DNA of 64,000 nucleotides from Gamarada debralockiae. Lineage: Eukaryota; Ascomycota; Leotiomycetes; Helotiales; Hyphodiscaceae. How positions within the stretch are numbered: the stretch's first letter is position 1; every line of letters begins with the position of its first letter. The notes beneath the pieces are model-generated. The model did not search any database. It had not been told where the DNA came from and saw nothing but the letters and a program-made list of their open reading frames with translations. Both the position numbers and the translations under genes were made by a program. The DNA is taken from positions 1-64,000 of the forward strand of contig NXFV01001622.1 in the NCBI GenBank assembly GCA_002803225.1, read 5' to 3'. Of the stretch, positions 24,012-34,634 are shown piece by piece.

Positions 24012-24910
24012 TTAAGGAGACGAATAAAAGAGCCTGATAAATAAAGTAATGATATGTCCCCCGACCATTATAAAATAATTAGCGGAAACACTCCAACGAT
24101 CGAAAAATAACCCCCAAATTTCCGTCCTGCAGCTAAGAAGAGGCGGGAAGGGCCAGAATAGCTGTAAAATTGCTAGTGCCAGCAAGGTAATAATCTGTAA
24201 CACTAAGGAGAAGATACTGATGCCTTTAGCTCTAGGGTTAGCTTAAGCACCCCGAACTTGCACGACGTAAAGAGCAATTACATAGCCCAAACCTAATAAG
24301 ATACAAACCAAGTTAAACATGTCTATAGCTAGAGATCAAAGAAAAGGGCCTGTAAAACCTCGTGCGCTTAGTCTCGGCGAGACAAGAGCCCAAACGAGAC
24401 ACCTACAAAAAAAGAAAGCGTGCACGAATACAAGGAAAGCCATATTATCAAGAGCTCTCCTAAGAGTGATCGCGCTTTGTTTGCTCACTAGTCCGTTCAA
24501 CTGTTCGTTGCCCCGAACATCCTCCTCGCTAGCTAGCAAAGGAGTGTACTCAGGATCTCGCTCTCAGTGTCTAAGGAAGAAGTATAGCCTGAGATTCCGT
24601 GTTAACGATGCGGGATATAGTGTGGCTAGGCTAATCTCAACGTACTATATTATAGCGCAGAGCCACTGCACGAACACCTGGAAGTACCCGATCAAGGCCG
24701 AGAACGCCTGTATGCCACGGAGCTCTCCTCTATATAAGATGTACTAGACAGCGCCGGCGATAAGCCAGTTGACGAGACGCGTTGCAAACGACAATGTACC
24801 AAAGTAATATAAGCAGAGCATAAAGCGATTCGATACTCCGGTTGTCCTATATCTATGCATCTTGATGTACTGTTGTGACGGCAGGAGCAAAGCAATAGTC
24901 TAAAGCGCAT
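24012..24910 (-). pseudogene. PQ-loop-like multi-span membrane protein, relic with in-frame stops
   Basis: One reading frame from about 24900 to 24330 gives a membrane protein pattern: QYIKMHRYRTTGVSNRF (like the PQ-loop repeat), YYFGTLSFATRLVNWLIAG, FSALIGYFQVFVQWLCAII and YVEISLATLYPASL. It is interrupted by TAG, TAG and TGA where Gln or Arg would be expected. A second block to 24012 repeats the pattern (GLGYVIALYVVQVRG, a TAA, then ANPRAKGISIFSLVLQ). Family members are seven-span vacuolar or lysosomal transporters. The stop pattern (CAG to TAG, CAA to TAA) is what C-to-T change would produce, as in repeat-induced point mutation. Clearly not functional as read. Confidence 0.55.
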
Positions 24911-24966
24911 AGTCTAAAGCGCATAGTCTAAAGCGCATAGTCTAAAGCGCATAGTCTAAAGCGCAA
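24897..24966. repeat. 14-bp tandem repeat, five copies
   Basis: Five adjacent copies of AGTCTAAAGCGCAT start at 24897, 24911, 24925, 24939 and 24953. The first four are identical and the last ends AA instead of AT. It sits at the 5' edge of the PQ-loop relic. Confidence 0.95.
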
Positions 24967-25873
24967 AGATCTAAGTCTCATTGTCTGTCAAAATACTAAA
25001 CTAAGGAAGAAAGGAAAAGGCCAAAGGAATGGAATGGCCGAGCTCTTGTACCCCTATCCTAGTGCCCTAGGCGAAACAGGCGAAACCGCCAAGCTGTCGC
25101 ATAGTAAGCCACATGTGACGACGACTGCCGTCACAACTGTGAGAGGTATACGAGAAGCAAAGCAGGAATTAGTAAGCTATAATGTGTTAGTAGGTAATCT
25201 AGAGTCTAGGGATGGGAGGGAAGAAGGGGAATTCTAGGGCTATACATATGGTTCTAGGATAGTGCAAATAGGTGATAGGACCTAGTACAGGCAAGGTGAA
25301 GATGAAGAGACAATCGTTGTGGTTTCGTTGCTATCTAATGATCTTATAAGGGGCGGCGGGATATGTAGATAGAAAAATGGGCAGGTCAATGACTACTTTC
25401 GAGAAGAAGAGGATGGAGGTCTCCCGTTGCTGACAAAGTGTTGGTAGGTAAGGTAGGTTAAGGTAGCACTAAGCCTAATCAAGAAGTCTCATCTCTCTGT
25501 TTAGTACTATTGTAGGGTCGGACCACCTTAAGCGATTGGCTACAAAAAAAATGTTTACGTGAATAGTGCACGCGAGGAAATATCAAAATTAAGCGACACT
25601 TCCGTTGGCACAAGGCCGTCAGCAATGTGACAGATCTGGTTCTTGATCATGTCACGTGGTGTGGCCGCTAGCTCGAGCAGAGTTTTACTTGAGCTCAGAG
25701 GCTCTCTCCTCTTGCTCTCTTCTCCCTCATTTTGTATTCTAAGGACTTAGGGTAGTTGAATTGAAATACTTCTGTTCTAGCACTACGAACTGTCACACTA
25801 ATAATACAATGGCCAATCAGAACTCTAAACCACTCTGAGAGCAACACCTCATTTCCAACATTCCAACAATAGT
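24967..25873. other. Intergenic, accessory-looking
   Basis: No gene seen. The sequence is rich in short words such as GGTAGGTAAGGTAGG near 25445. It may be degraded repeat but no element type is recognisable. Confidence 0.4.
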
Positions 25874-26872
25874 CTATGAAGGTTGTGCTTCCATCCATAT
25901 TATAAAGGTAGCAATAGCATTACCAGCAAAATCGGCAATATCAAATTGAATCCATGTTCTCGCCGCTTCAGCTCCATCTTGAAGAGCTCTAAACACGGCA
26001 TTCCGCATTACACCATCGGTGATATCAGCATGAGTATGGGTTCCATGTAGAGTTGCCAACCAGGATCCAACAGCGTGATCTAGATCTCCTGAGAGCACAC
26101 CTGTGTCCCACCCATCTGCAATAGAATGCGCCCATGCTGCGACTGAGTTTATTGGAAGAATATCTCTACCCGCATCAACCCCCGCTCTTATATTGATGAA
26201 ATCCCAGAGTGCGAGAACACCACCCGTGATGAACTCCATAAGGTGGTCATAGTCTTCAATGCTATCCATAGCATTCGGTGATTCATCTCGGGTTTCTGGC
26301 TTGCTGCGAGCGAATCTGCTGCGAGCCTCGAGGATTTCAATCGGAGAAATTTCGCGTAACTCGTTGACCGTAACGTTGCTCCGTCCCTTTACGGCATTCG
26401 CATTTCTCTTCGATGACGTTTCCGATGTAATGTAAACGCTTGCGGCTGTACCCGACGCGAAACCCTGAAAATTTTTAAAAGCTACTGACGACCATTGTCT
26501 GGCGTCCTTGAGTGCGCCCTATCTAACGAATTAGTATCATAAATAGCCGAAATTTACAAGCGAACTCTGGAGCATGCTGCTCCTGAGACAGCTTCCATGG
26601 GAAATAATAACAATTTAGTATCAGAATAAGCTTACCTCACAACTCTTGTCTTCGAAAAACTCTAGAACACCAGCCCATGCTGTATTGTCAAACGGCTCTT
26701 TGAACCATCCCGACACTGGTTTGTGAAACTCGACACAGCCAGAATAACTGTCATAGAGGATGATGGTTTCAAGGTTCCCCGGGGAGGCAGCTTCAGCTAC
26801 ATTGAGTGACCACTCGGCATTGACACTGAGCCATACCGCAGCTGAGGCGAGGAGATGTAGTATTAAACGCAT
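25874..26872 (-). CDS. Secreted hypothetical protein, 293 aa
   Basis: Two exons, 26872-26636 and 26518-25874 (882 nt), with intron GTAAGC..TAG (118 nt, branch GATACTAAT). The first ATG gives MRLILHLLASAAVWLSVNA, a good signal peptide with cleavage likely before EW. The first domain (residues 22-80) has two Cys and aromatic/acidic character (ILYDSYSGCVEFHKPVSGW). The second half is helical, rich in Trp, His and Ala, with HGTHTHAD and repeated small/hydrophobic patterns (DILPINSVAAWAHSIADGW). No family recognised. A basic middle segment (RNANAVKGRS; RSRFARSKPE) could be a processing region. Nearby repeats and pseudogenes suggest a lineage-specific gene, possibly an effector; that is inference. 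Confidence 0.7.
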
Positions 26873-28100
26873 TATTGAAAGAAGTAACACGAGAAGGTTG
26901 GGCTTGGGAGATTGCGATGATGTTGGACAGGATTTAAAGCTTGCGATATTAGAAATCTAAGGTAGAAAAATAACGACCTTTTATACACTCTCTTCGCACT
27001 ATTCTTGCTTTGAGCGTAGGATTTCCTACTTGAATAAGCAGAAAAATTTGTAATGATCACTAAATAAATATTAATATAGCCATGAATATCTGGATATCTA
27101 AAAATAAAAGACTCCAAGATTCCTTTTTAGGACAATGCGATGACAGCAATATCTATCTCTGGAAATCTTCCGTCACCAGAGAGGTTCGAAGGATTTTTAA
27201 GCTACACTAATCTCTTAGTTTATAATTGCAAGCTTAATACAAGGATATTTATTTGAGAAAAACGATGGAATCGACGGAAATAATTCTCGAGAGCTAGTTG
27301 TTTTCGCTACTAGTTAATACAAATTCTACCAGGCTTGTAGTGAACGCAAACCCGGGTTAAATACTTTGACACCGCAAGTCAAGGTTGAAAAAAATCCTAA
27401 AAATAAGCGGCTTTTTTTCAAAATATATATGCAGTTACAATGCAGACCTGAAATTTCAGAGGATTTGAAGATCGCTGTGTTAAAGTATTGTTGGTACAAA
27501 AGAAGAGTTGATGATTCAGGATAGTGTTTAAAGTCTTACGCGGACGCATTGTCTTATTCGGGAAATAAGCTAAGTTGGTGAATCCGCTCCTTCCTGCCTC
27601 AGTAATTACACTAGGCCAAAATTCCCGCTGGCCGTGGATTAAACTTTACGGAGACGCTAGTCGTGACGTTTGGATCTTCTTACAGTACAACCAACCCCCT
27701 ATCTTTCTTGTGGAGTTGGCCCTTATGCGATGTGCAACAAAAGAGAAGCTGTTATTCTCCTCGATCTTACGTGACTTAACTTCACAACTCTTTGCCCAGT
27801 GGCAGCAAGATACAGCGACATGATGCAACAAAGGACCAGTGGGCTGCTATCTGAGCAATCCGGATGCATTAGCAGTCTGAATTCGGAGGCTAAGGTCGAA
27901 AATGAAAGCAAACGAACAATCGGCTCCACTGATGATAAGTGTAACAAAGACAAAACTTGTACGTGATCCTACGCCTTTGGTTGAGAGAAGGCGACTGTAA
28001 GCCAGGTGTAAGGAGCGTAGAGAGAAATCGCTTGGAAAGCACAACTTCCCTAAGAAATCTATTTAAATATTGAACGATACATTTCTTAATCCTATGAGAT
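26873..28100. other. AT-rich intergenic stretch
   Basis: Upstream region of the secreted protein and further AT-rich sequence, especially 27000-27560. The 82-codon frame at 27575-27823 has no recognisable domain. Confidence 0.4.
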
Positions 28101-28168
28101 CAGCATCAAGCAACCTCCAGCATCAAGCAACCTCCAGCATCAAGCAACCTCCAGCATCAAGCAACCTC
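28101..28168 (+). repeat. 17-bp tandem array, left arm of inverted pair
   Basis: Four perfect copies of CAGCATCAAGCAACCTC, followed by a partial copy (CAGCATCAAGGA) and a short ATCA run. The reverse complement of the same unit forms an equal array at 28441-28508. Confidence 0.95.
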
Positions 28169-28440
28169 CAGCATCAAGGAATCAATCAATCAATCAATTA
28201 ATCAGCGGCAAAAAAAGCCGAAGCTTGCAAGCGAGTGTGCACTGGAAGATACTCCAACATCAAGAAAGTAAGGATGGGCGAAAGAGATGTTCCAGAAGTA
28301 GATTGGTATAAGCTCTCCTTGAACTTCGTCATATCATCCAATGCGAGGCATCAACACCCCCAAAATGGAATCAGCGCCCACCGGGACAAGGCTCTTCCAA
28401 ATGGTCCGGCTTTGAGAGTCACGGTTCGTGTTCATAGGCG

Positions 28441-28508
28441 GAGGTTGCTTGATGCTGGAGGTTGCTTGATGCTGGAGGTTGCTTGATGCTGGAGGTTGCT
28501 TGATGCTG
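28441..28508 (-). repeat. 17-bp tandem array, right arm of inverted pair
   Basis: Four perfect copies of GAGGTTGCTTGATGCTG, the exact reverse complement of the unit at 28101-28168, followed by a diverged partial copy. The 272 bases between the arms hold no supported gene. Transcribed across, the two arrays would pair over 68 bases. Confidence 0.95.
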
Positions 28509-28751
28509 GAGGTTGTTGATTGGGAGGGTGCAGGATGTATTGTATCCCGCCGTAAAACCCCCCAAGACTCCTTAAATGACAGACACAAAGGCAGTGCTGC
28601 AGTCGAGAATGGGTTTGAGCATTGATTAAAGGCCTTTCTGCCCTGTTATGAAACACCTACAACATTGTTAGATCTTGCCCGAGTGACAGAGTTAGAATGT
28701 AAACTTACGCTCTAGTAAAGCTATGCATCCCCGGATCTTTCAACTCAGTCC
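28509..28751. other. Short spacer between repeat array and FunK1 fragment
   Basis: No gene. It marks the abrupt end of FunK1 similarity. Confidence 0.4.
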
Positions 28752-29021
28752 TTACTTTTCCAAGCAGCGCATGTACAGATGTTGCATGATAGGACCACAG
28801 AGTGTGAAGCCAATAACAGATCGTCGGGTATCTTCCACTGAAAATATCTCCCGAGCATATCGCGATAGGTCGAACCAGGTGCTGCTGTGATTATCCTCTC
28901 GCGGATTACTCTTCAGCTCGCCTGGAACGAGCACGTCGGACCAGTCATGCTCGGAGGCTGATCCCGTGGGCCCTTGCCATGTGTGGCTCGTGTGGCTCAG
29001 CTTTCGGGTGTTGCCAGCCAA
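28752..29021 (-). pseudogene. FunK1-type kinase-like fragment
   Basis: An 89-codon frame contains VLVPGELKSNP, WFDLSRYAREIF and DTRRSVIGFTLCG. These are successive conserved blocks of the fungal FunK1 protein-kinase-like family (start of the domain, before the ATP-grasp and catalytic loops). The remainder of the roughly 600-aa protein is absent: similarity stops after LCGPIMQ and the frame ends shortly after. No catalytic residues are retained. It is a 5'-internal piece left after rearrangement, next to the inverted repeat arrays. Confidence 0.65.
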
Positions 29022-29261
29022 AAGAGGGACAGTAATAGCGTTTTAAAGCCGATTCCAACATCATGTAAGAAGGCAGTCTGTTCATGTGCTCAAAACAATT
29101 AGTCATAGCAGTGGCACATTGTTCCTATAATAGCCCTTCAATTAGAAACCCAACCGTCCTTGGCGCCAGTAGCGCCTAAGACCCCGAATTAAGCTATACA
29201 GCTACTATTACTACATCCAATTAACAAGAGTACCAACAACTCAATTCGAATTTAGAATCAC
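29022..29261. other. Short intergenic gap
   Basis: Nothing recognised between the FunK1 fragment and the HET gene. Confidence 0.3.
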
Positions 29262-31116
29262 CTAGGTGTCAAAAACCCTGTAATTTCCTCTATTGCATGA
29301 TCGGCCTCGCTTTTTGTACTTTTTTCTCTGCTTTCTCCTTTTCTGACGACTTTCTGGTGTCGTTTCTGAATTCCCCCGTTTCACACCCGAAAACGAAAAG
29401 TCCAAGATGAATATGTCCTCACCAAATACCATTTCTTTTTTAACTCGAATGGTCATAAGTCGGTTTTCAAAAGGCAACGTCTTCTGGGCTTCATCGAGCC
29501 GAAACCCTTCTTCATAATGGAAATCTTCAACCAGAATCTGGCTCAGAACGACCTGGAGTAGAACCTCCCTCTCCGGCTCTTTTATGCAATCCATCACTGA
29601 CTTAATATGGACATCTATTCCAATTTGCCCTCCTTGATCTGGGAGAGATACAAATGTTAATATTATCACGAAAGCGGGTCCATCCATCTTAGAGAATAAT
29701 AATGCAGCCCGTGAGCCACGCCAAGACTTTCCCCAACTCATTGACTTACTCTCGTAGTTCCAGTGATAGGAAGCGTCATAAGAGTCCGTAGGTTGAATCG
29801 GATACTTGCGGAATCGAGCTTTATGAAACCTAATACCCAGCTCCTGGCCGTAATTACGCAGCCAACAGTGATGGAAAGCGTCCGATACCTTGGATAAGAA
29901 CAGAGGTCCAGCTGCATGGAAGTAGACATTCTGATTTTCTAAGGGAGCGGCTTGCGAATATTTAACTCCAATGAAGTCTTGATTGGCAGAACGGTAGAAG
30001 TCATCTTCGGAGCCAGAAACTTTTGACGCAGGCATCTGAGCGATTGGTATCGCTATAGCGGTACCAATGTTATTCGTATAGCCACATTGGAGTATTGCAA
30101 AGTGAGTTTGAGGTCCTGGGGGTGGATTGTGTTCAAGGAGACGCAGACGAATCCGCAATCCCCTATTCGTTATCGCGTACGGCTCCGTCCTCGTGGTGTG
30201 AGGAATAATGTTTGCGGATGCCTTGAAAGCAACTGGATGCGGTGCGAGTAACCCCACGCCTAGAAGTGGTTCATCTTCCATCATGAAACCAGTTCCAAAA
30301 CCAGTTCCAAAGAGGGCATTGGGAAAGTGGTGGTTCCATGCAAACAGACTGTGATCATAATTCGATTGCATGATCGCCTCTTGTAGTCGGATGAATGCTC
30401 TTTCACCTTCTCCATAGAGGAGTGGCATGTTGATATTGAAAATACCCATAAGGCAGTACGCAATATCCTCAGTCTTAGTTGTTTCTCGACTGGAGGCCCA
30501 AGACATTCTTCGCGCGATGCTCTTAGTGTACAGTGACCTATGATCACGTAGGACGTCAGAGTCGATACCGGTGATCTCGAATATCTCTTCCTCAAGCTGT
30601 TTCTTCTCCCCTATTTCGTTCCACGAGGAGTCATAAAAGTATACGGTTTTTGGAGCTATGAGTTCTTGAAGAGTCCAGCCTCTCTTGAACCAGCGGGATT
30701 GGGGGAGAAACGAGAGTGCAGGAAGCGGAGGAGGAGGAGGAGTTATCTCCTTAGAATTGGAGTCGATCTCCATAACCTCCCATCTAGGTTCTTTCGGAGA
30801 CATCTTCAAGATACGCAAAGCAGACCTTGGACTTTCGATACCAACGAAACATCGAATTAATCGTTTCTGAGAGTTCTGCCGATGAAGTTTTGTCGATGCA
30901 ACATGTGTCGACCCAGACATAGTTACAGTTGTGCTTTGCCGCTTGGATGGTTGATCCGAGAATCTTGTTCCAGCCTTTCTTATTTCGGCCTAAGTCAGCT
31001 GTAAGGTCCTGGAAGGTCACCTCTTCGTCCCCCCAGGTATGCGATAGGGCGGCGTATTCTGGGACATCAGAATAGAATGCCTCTAACTGAAACGTCTTGA
31101 TGTTGAGCAATCGCAT
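29262..31116 (-). CDS. HET-domain protein, about 600 aa, one frame change
   Basis: Heterokaryon-incompatibility family; such proteins trigger cell death on non-self fusion, through a TIR-like N-terminal fold. The start at 31116 gives MRLLNIKTFQLEAF, then YAALSHTWGDEEV, YVWVDTCCIDKTSSAELSE and CFAYLEDV, all canonical HET blocks. The domain resumes in another frame with SRWFKRGWTLQELIAPK, RMSWASSRETTKTEDIAYCL and NINMPLLYGEG. The change lies at about 30745-30803. It may be a 52-nt intron (weak donor GTCTCC after LED, acceptor TCTAAG before EIT) or a one-base deletion. The remaining 350 residues have no recognised domain and end in a basic tail (KRRKQRKKYKKRG). No NACHT or repeat domain seen. 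Confidence 0.85.
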
Positions 31117-31958
31117 GGCCGTGGTCTACCAAGTCCCATATTCGACTGTGCAAACTCGATTTAAGAGTGAGCTTTCGAGAGACGAGGCTAGGTAAGCGCT
31201 GACTTGTCACGCGTGAAAAAACCTAATGGCACAGACCCTGAAATATCAGGCCTACTATGGCCTGCGCACTGAGAATCCCGATGTCCCATCTTATGTAATC
31301 CCCCTCCTCATCTTCAGTAGCTACGTATATCAAAATAAAACCATTTCTGCCCACCAAACAGTGCAAATACCTCCTTCCCCAAGGTTTTCCCAATAAAAGG
31401 AAACCCCCATCTCACCGGGCTTTTGTTCTCCTCCTGGCCGTAGGCCGGGGCGTTTCCTCCTGCGACACCTACGGTGAAAAAGTAAAATCCTTTCTTAGCT
31501 GGGCTTCTCTTCTTCCACCGTTGAACGGGTGTGTTTCTTTTTGCTTTTTCGCCCTCGATCATAAACCAACGAGGCGGAAAGTTTCCATTCCTTCTTTTTT
31601 GCGTCGTTGGATTATTTTTGCGTCTGGGTTCCGGTGCGTTGACGAAGAGCCGTGAAGCGAAGTGAGGTTGTGTGGTGATGAGACCGATGGTGAGCTAGAA
31701 GGAGATGCGCGAATACACGAATGACTTGCGCGAGAGTCCAACAAGGAGCCCCGGACAGTCTCTCACTGGTGGTCCACGACCACATGTATCGTTTTCAAGC
31801 TTTTGGACCACATGAGTGAAGACGAGCGCACTCGAAATATCGCATGTATTATATTACAGTCCAATCAAATTCATGTACGCGCCATCCAATGCAGAGTCCC
31901 AGTTCCTTGGCTTGAGAAGGAGACCATGTACAACAACGAAATCGAAATCAAACTCAAT
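31117..31958. other. Intergenic
   Basis: No supported gene. An 82-codon minus frame at 31314-31562 lacks a domain. Confidence 0.4.
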
Positions 31959-33541
31959 CTACAAAAGAGTCATTCCCCCAACCATACCCAATAGCACGAT
32001 CAACATCACAGAGAAAATCTTTGAATCCAAAGGCGCGGGTCTCATGGCATCACTCTTCTTGGTGCTCGTCCCAGAGCTCGAGCTGGCCGTCTCAGTCACA
32101 GTTCCTGATCCTGCAGTTGCAGTTCCCGTGCTCTCAGTCTCCGAGTCTCCAGCCTCTTGAGATCCAGTGCCGTTCAATCCAGGTCCAGTTCCTGCACCAG
32201 TGCTCATAAACTTCTCCGCAGCTGCGGGAATCGCTGGCAAGTCGTCGTTGGCAACATCCCAGTCGGCGGACTCAGTTGGGCAGGTAGATGCTGCTGAGGT
32301 GGATGAGGCGCCTCCGTTGCCAGTGGGGTTGGCTTGGGCGGAGTAGGCGGATTGGAGATAGGTGAAGTCAGCGTTAGGGGTCACGGTGTCGCCGTCGATT
32401 GTGACGAGTCCGTAGCCATTGCCTTCTTGGGAATACTCATAGACGAGACCGCCGGAGAAGACGCCAGTCATTTCGGTATTGTAGAGTGCTGATACCTCCT
32501 AGAAATGAGTCAGCAGTATGATCTAGGGGCTGGATGGAACCCTAAAGAACTTACCTGGAAGGTGCGGTTGTTGGTAATGCAGCCATATTCGGACATGCTG
32601 GTTCTAATTAGTATGGGACGTGGATTTCTAGGATTGACCAAGAACTTACAAGAGAGGGATTCCATAGCCTGTGTAGTTGGCAACCAATGTATCCCAGCCA
32701 GAGGTCGTGAATGAAGAAGGATCACACCAAGAGTAGTCGTTAATGGCATAGAAGTCGCTACGTTGATCGTCCGTTCCACAGTTCATGTACTCAGCCATGA
32801 TTTGCTGGTTCTGCTCAACATCTGCCGCTGAGTATCCGACTGGGATAGATCGATAACCTCTGCTGCCAATATATTGCTTCATGTCTCTGGTCACAGCCTT
32901 CACATACGGAGCACAGTTGGTGTTGCTAGCATTATTGATAACTTCGTTACCGGAAAGAAATGCCATGGTGTTTGTGTAGTTGGCGAATGAGTCGATTGTA
33001 GCGAAAACGGATTGGAGATAGACGCTGTTGTAGGATTCCTTGGGATCGTTTCGGTTGAGGGAGTACAGGGGAGTGTCGGTGTCGAGGACGAGATAAATTC
33101 CTGCTTCTGCAAGCGCGTTCATGCAAGAGTCATGATTGGCGGTGTTGTCGACTGCGTACACTCGGATTGTGTTAATTCCTAGCTTGGTAAAGTAGGGAAT
33201 GTCTCGTGCGCATCCAGTTGCATCTGCAATGGGGTCACTGACGACGCCAGTTCCTCCGCCTGAAAATTGATTAGAATTTGGTGAGATATATTCAATGGAG
33301 ATCAATTACCTGGCTGATAATCGACACCTCTGATGTAGAAACGTTCACTTCCTTTGTAAAATGCTGGAGAATTGCGTTAGCAACAGCCATTTAACTCACA
33401 TTGATCTTGAGCCATACCATTTCCAGTGACGGTAATTGGAGTGACAGTTGTAGAAGCTCGAGGTGCCAAAACTGGTGTACCTGCTGTAACGACCGAAGAA
33501 AGAGCTGCAGCCAAAAGGCTGTACATTGTGTTTTGCTTCAT
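31959..33541 (-). CDS. GH72 beta-1,3-glucanosyltransferase, GPI-anchored, 456 aa
   Basis: Gas/Gel-type enzyme that cuts and re-ligates beta-1,3-glucan chains during wall assembly at the cell surface. Five exons: 33541-33418, 33363-33310, 33259-32650, 32597-32555 and 32498-31959 (1371 nt). The product has a signal peptide, then FYKGSERFYIRGVDYQPGGG typical of the domain start. The acid/base Glu is E165 (LSGNEVINN) and the nucleophile is E266 (FMSEYGC). The exon 3/4 junction needs the acceptor CCAG at 32598-32601 rather than the nearer TTAG to yield this motif. The Cys-rich X8/CBM43 module is absent. A Ser/Thr-rich stalk and a C-terminal hydrophobic tail (FSVMLIVLLGMVGGMTLL) predict GPI attachment. 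Confidence 0.94.
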
Positions 33542-34634
33542 TTTGAAATGTTGATTGTGGACGAAATATCAATTCTTTTCCAAACGTTCAACTGACAGTA
33601 AATAAAAAGGGGTAAGTGAGCGTAGTGTAAAAATTAAAGAGCCTTGCGATACAGCCTCGTGAATGAGGGAACGTAGGGCAAAACGAAAGTGGTGAGGAGT
33701 TGGGGAAAGGTAGAAAAAGTCTTGGCAGCTTGGCAAAAAGTAGGACGAGCGAGATTAATGAAGAAAATGGCTCGATGAACATCTTAAAGGGTGAAACGAA
33801 ATTGAGACGAATGGGTCCGATTGGGAATTACGCGTCACGGACGCATATCCGAGTTCCACATCTCCCCTAAATAAAGAACATCCCTGCCAAGGAAAATTCG
33901 GCAAGGAAGCACGTGATAAGCATGCAAAGTCGATTTTGCAAGAGAGAATTCATGAAGCAGGATATTTTCTGGAAAATTAATGCGGGTGTCTTGGATGAGT
34001 CCTAACAGCATCTAGTTAACCTAGAAGCTTGAAGATAAAAGTCGTTGAGCTCGATTCTCATGCTCTGGAGGCTTTCGCTGAAGCATTCTATGCCTCGAAC
34101 GTGGAGTGGAGATGGCCACATCCGCAAGCCACATCATCGTTCAAAACTGCTTCTTAGTCTTCACAAAATACTGGAGAACCATGCCAACTAGCAAAGTTCC
34201 TAAACTTATTCTAGATCTTGGTGATCCACGACCAAGAGTAATGACTGAATGGCCACTTGCCCTTTTCCCATTCTGGACATGGTTTGAATTACTCTTGTTG
34301 CACTGATTTGATGCCGTCGCCCACGAATTTTACTCCTGGATGCTTCAACATCTCGGCTTCAGAGAGCATGTTACCAAAGACATGAAAATGGCCCAGATGG
34401 GAGAGAAAGAAGACAGAAATAAACGAGGTGACATTAAGCTCAGAATGCCAAGACTCACTTGCGAATCCTTCCAAACTGGGCTTATCACATGATCACGATG
34501 CGCGACGGGAATTTTGTTTACTTTGAAGTGAAGCGAGCCCCACGTTGATCTCCAGACCGCCTCAGCATCCAAACAGCAAATTAAAGGCGTGATATCATGT
34601 TATTACTGCCCCAGGAGAGTCTACCCCCTCCAGG
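33542..34634. other. Divergent intergenic region
   Basis: Promoter sides of the GH72 gene (minus) and the augmin gene (plus). Small frames near 34106 and 34345 show no domain. Confidence 0.4.

Noticed and set aside
28235..28656. ORFs spanning the right 17-bp array, coding repeated SIKQPPASSNLQHQ
   Set aside because: The peptide repeat is just the translated tandem array; no start, domain or conservation signal.
31314..31562. Minus-strand ORF of 82 codons
   Set aside because: No domain; the frame is flanked by AT-rich sequence without promoter or splice features.
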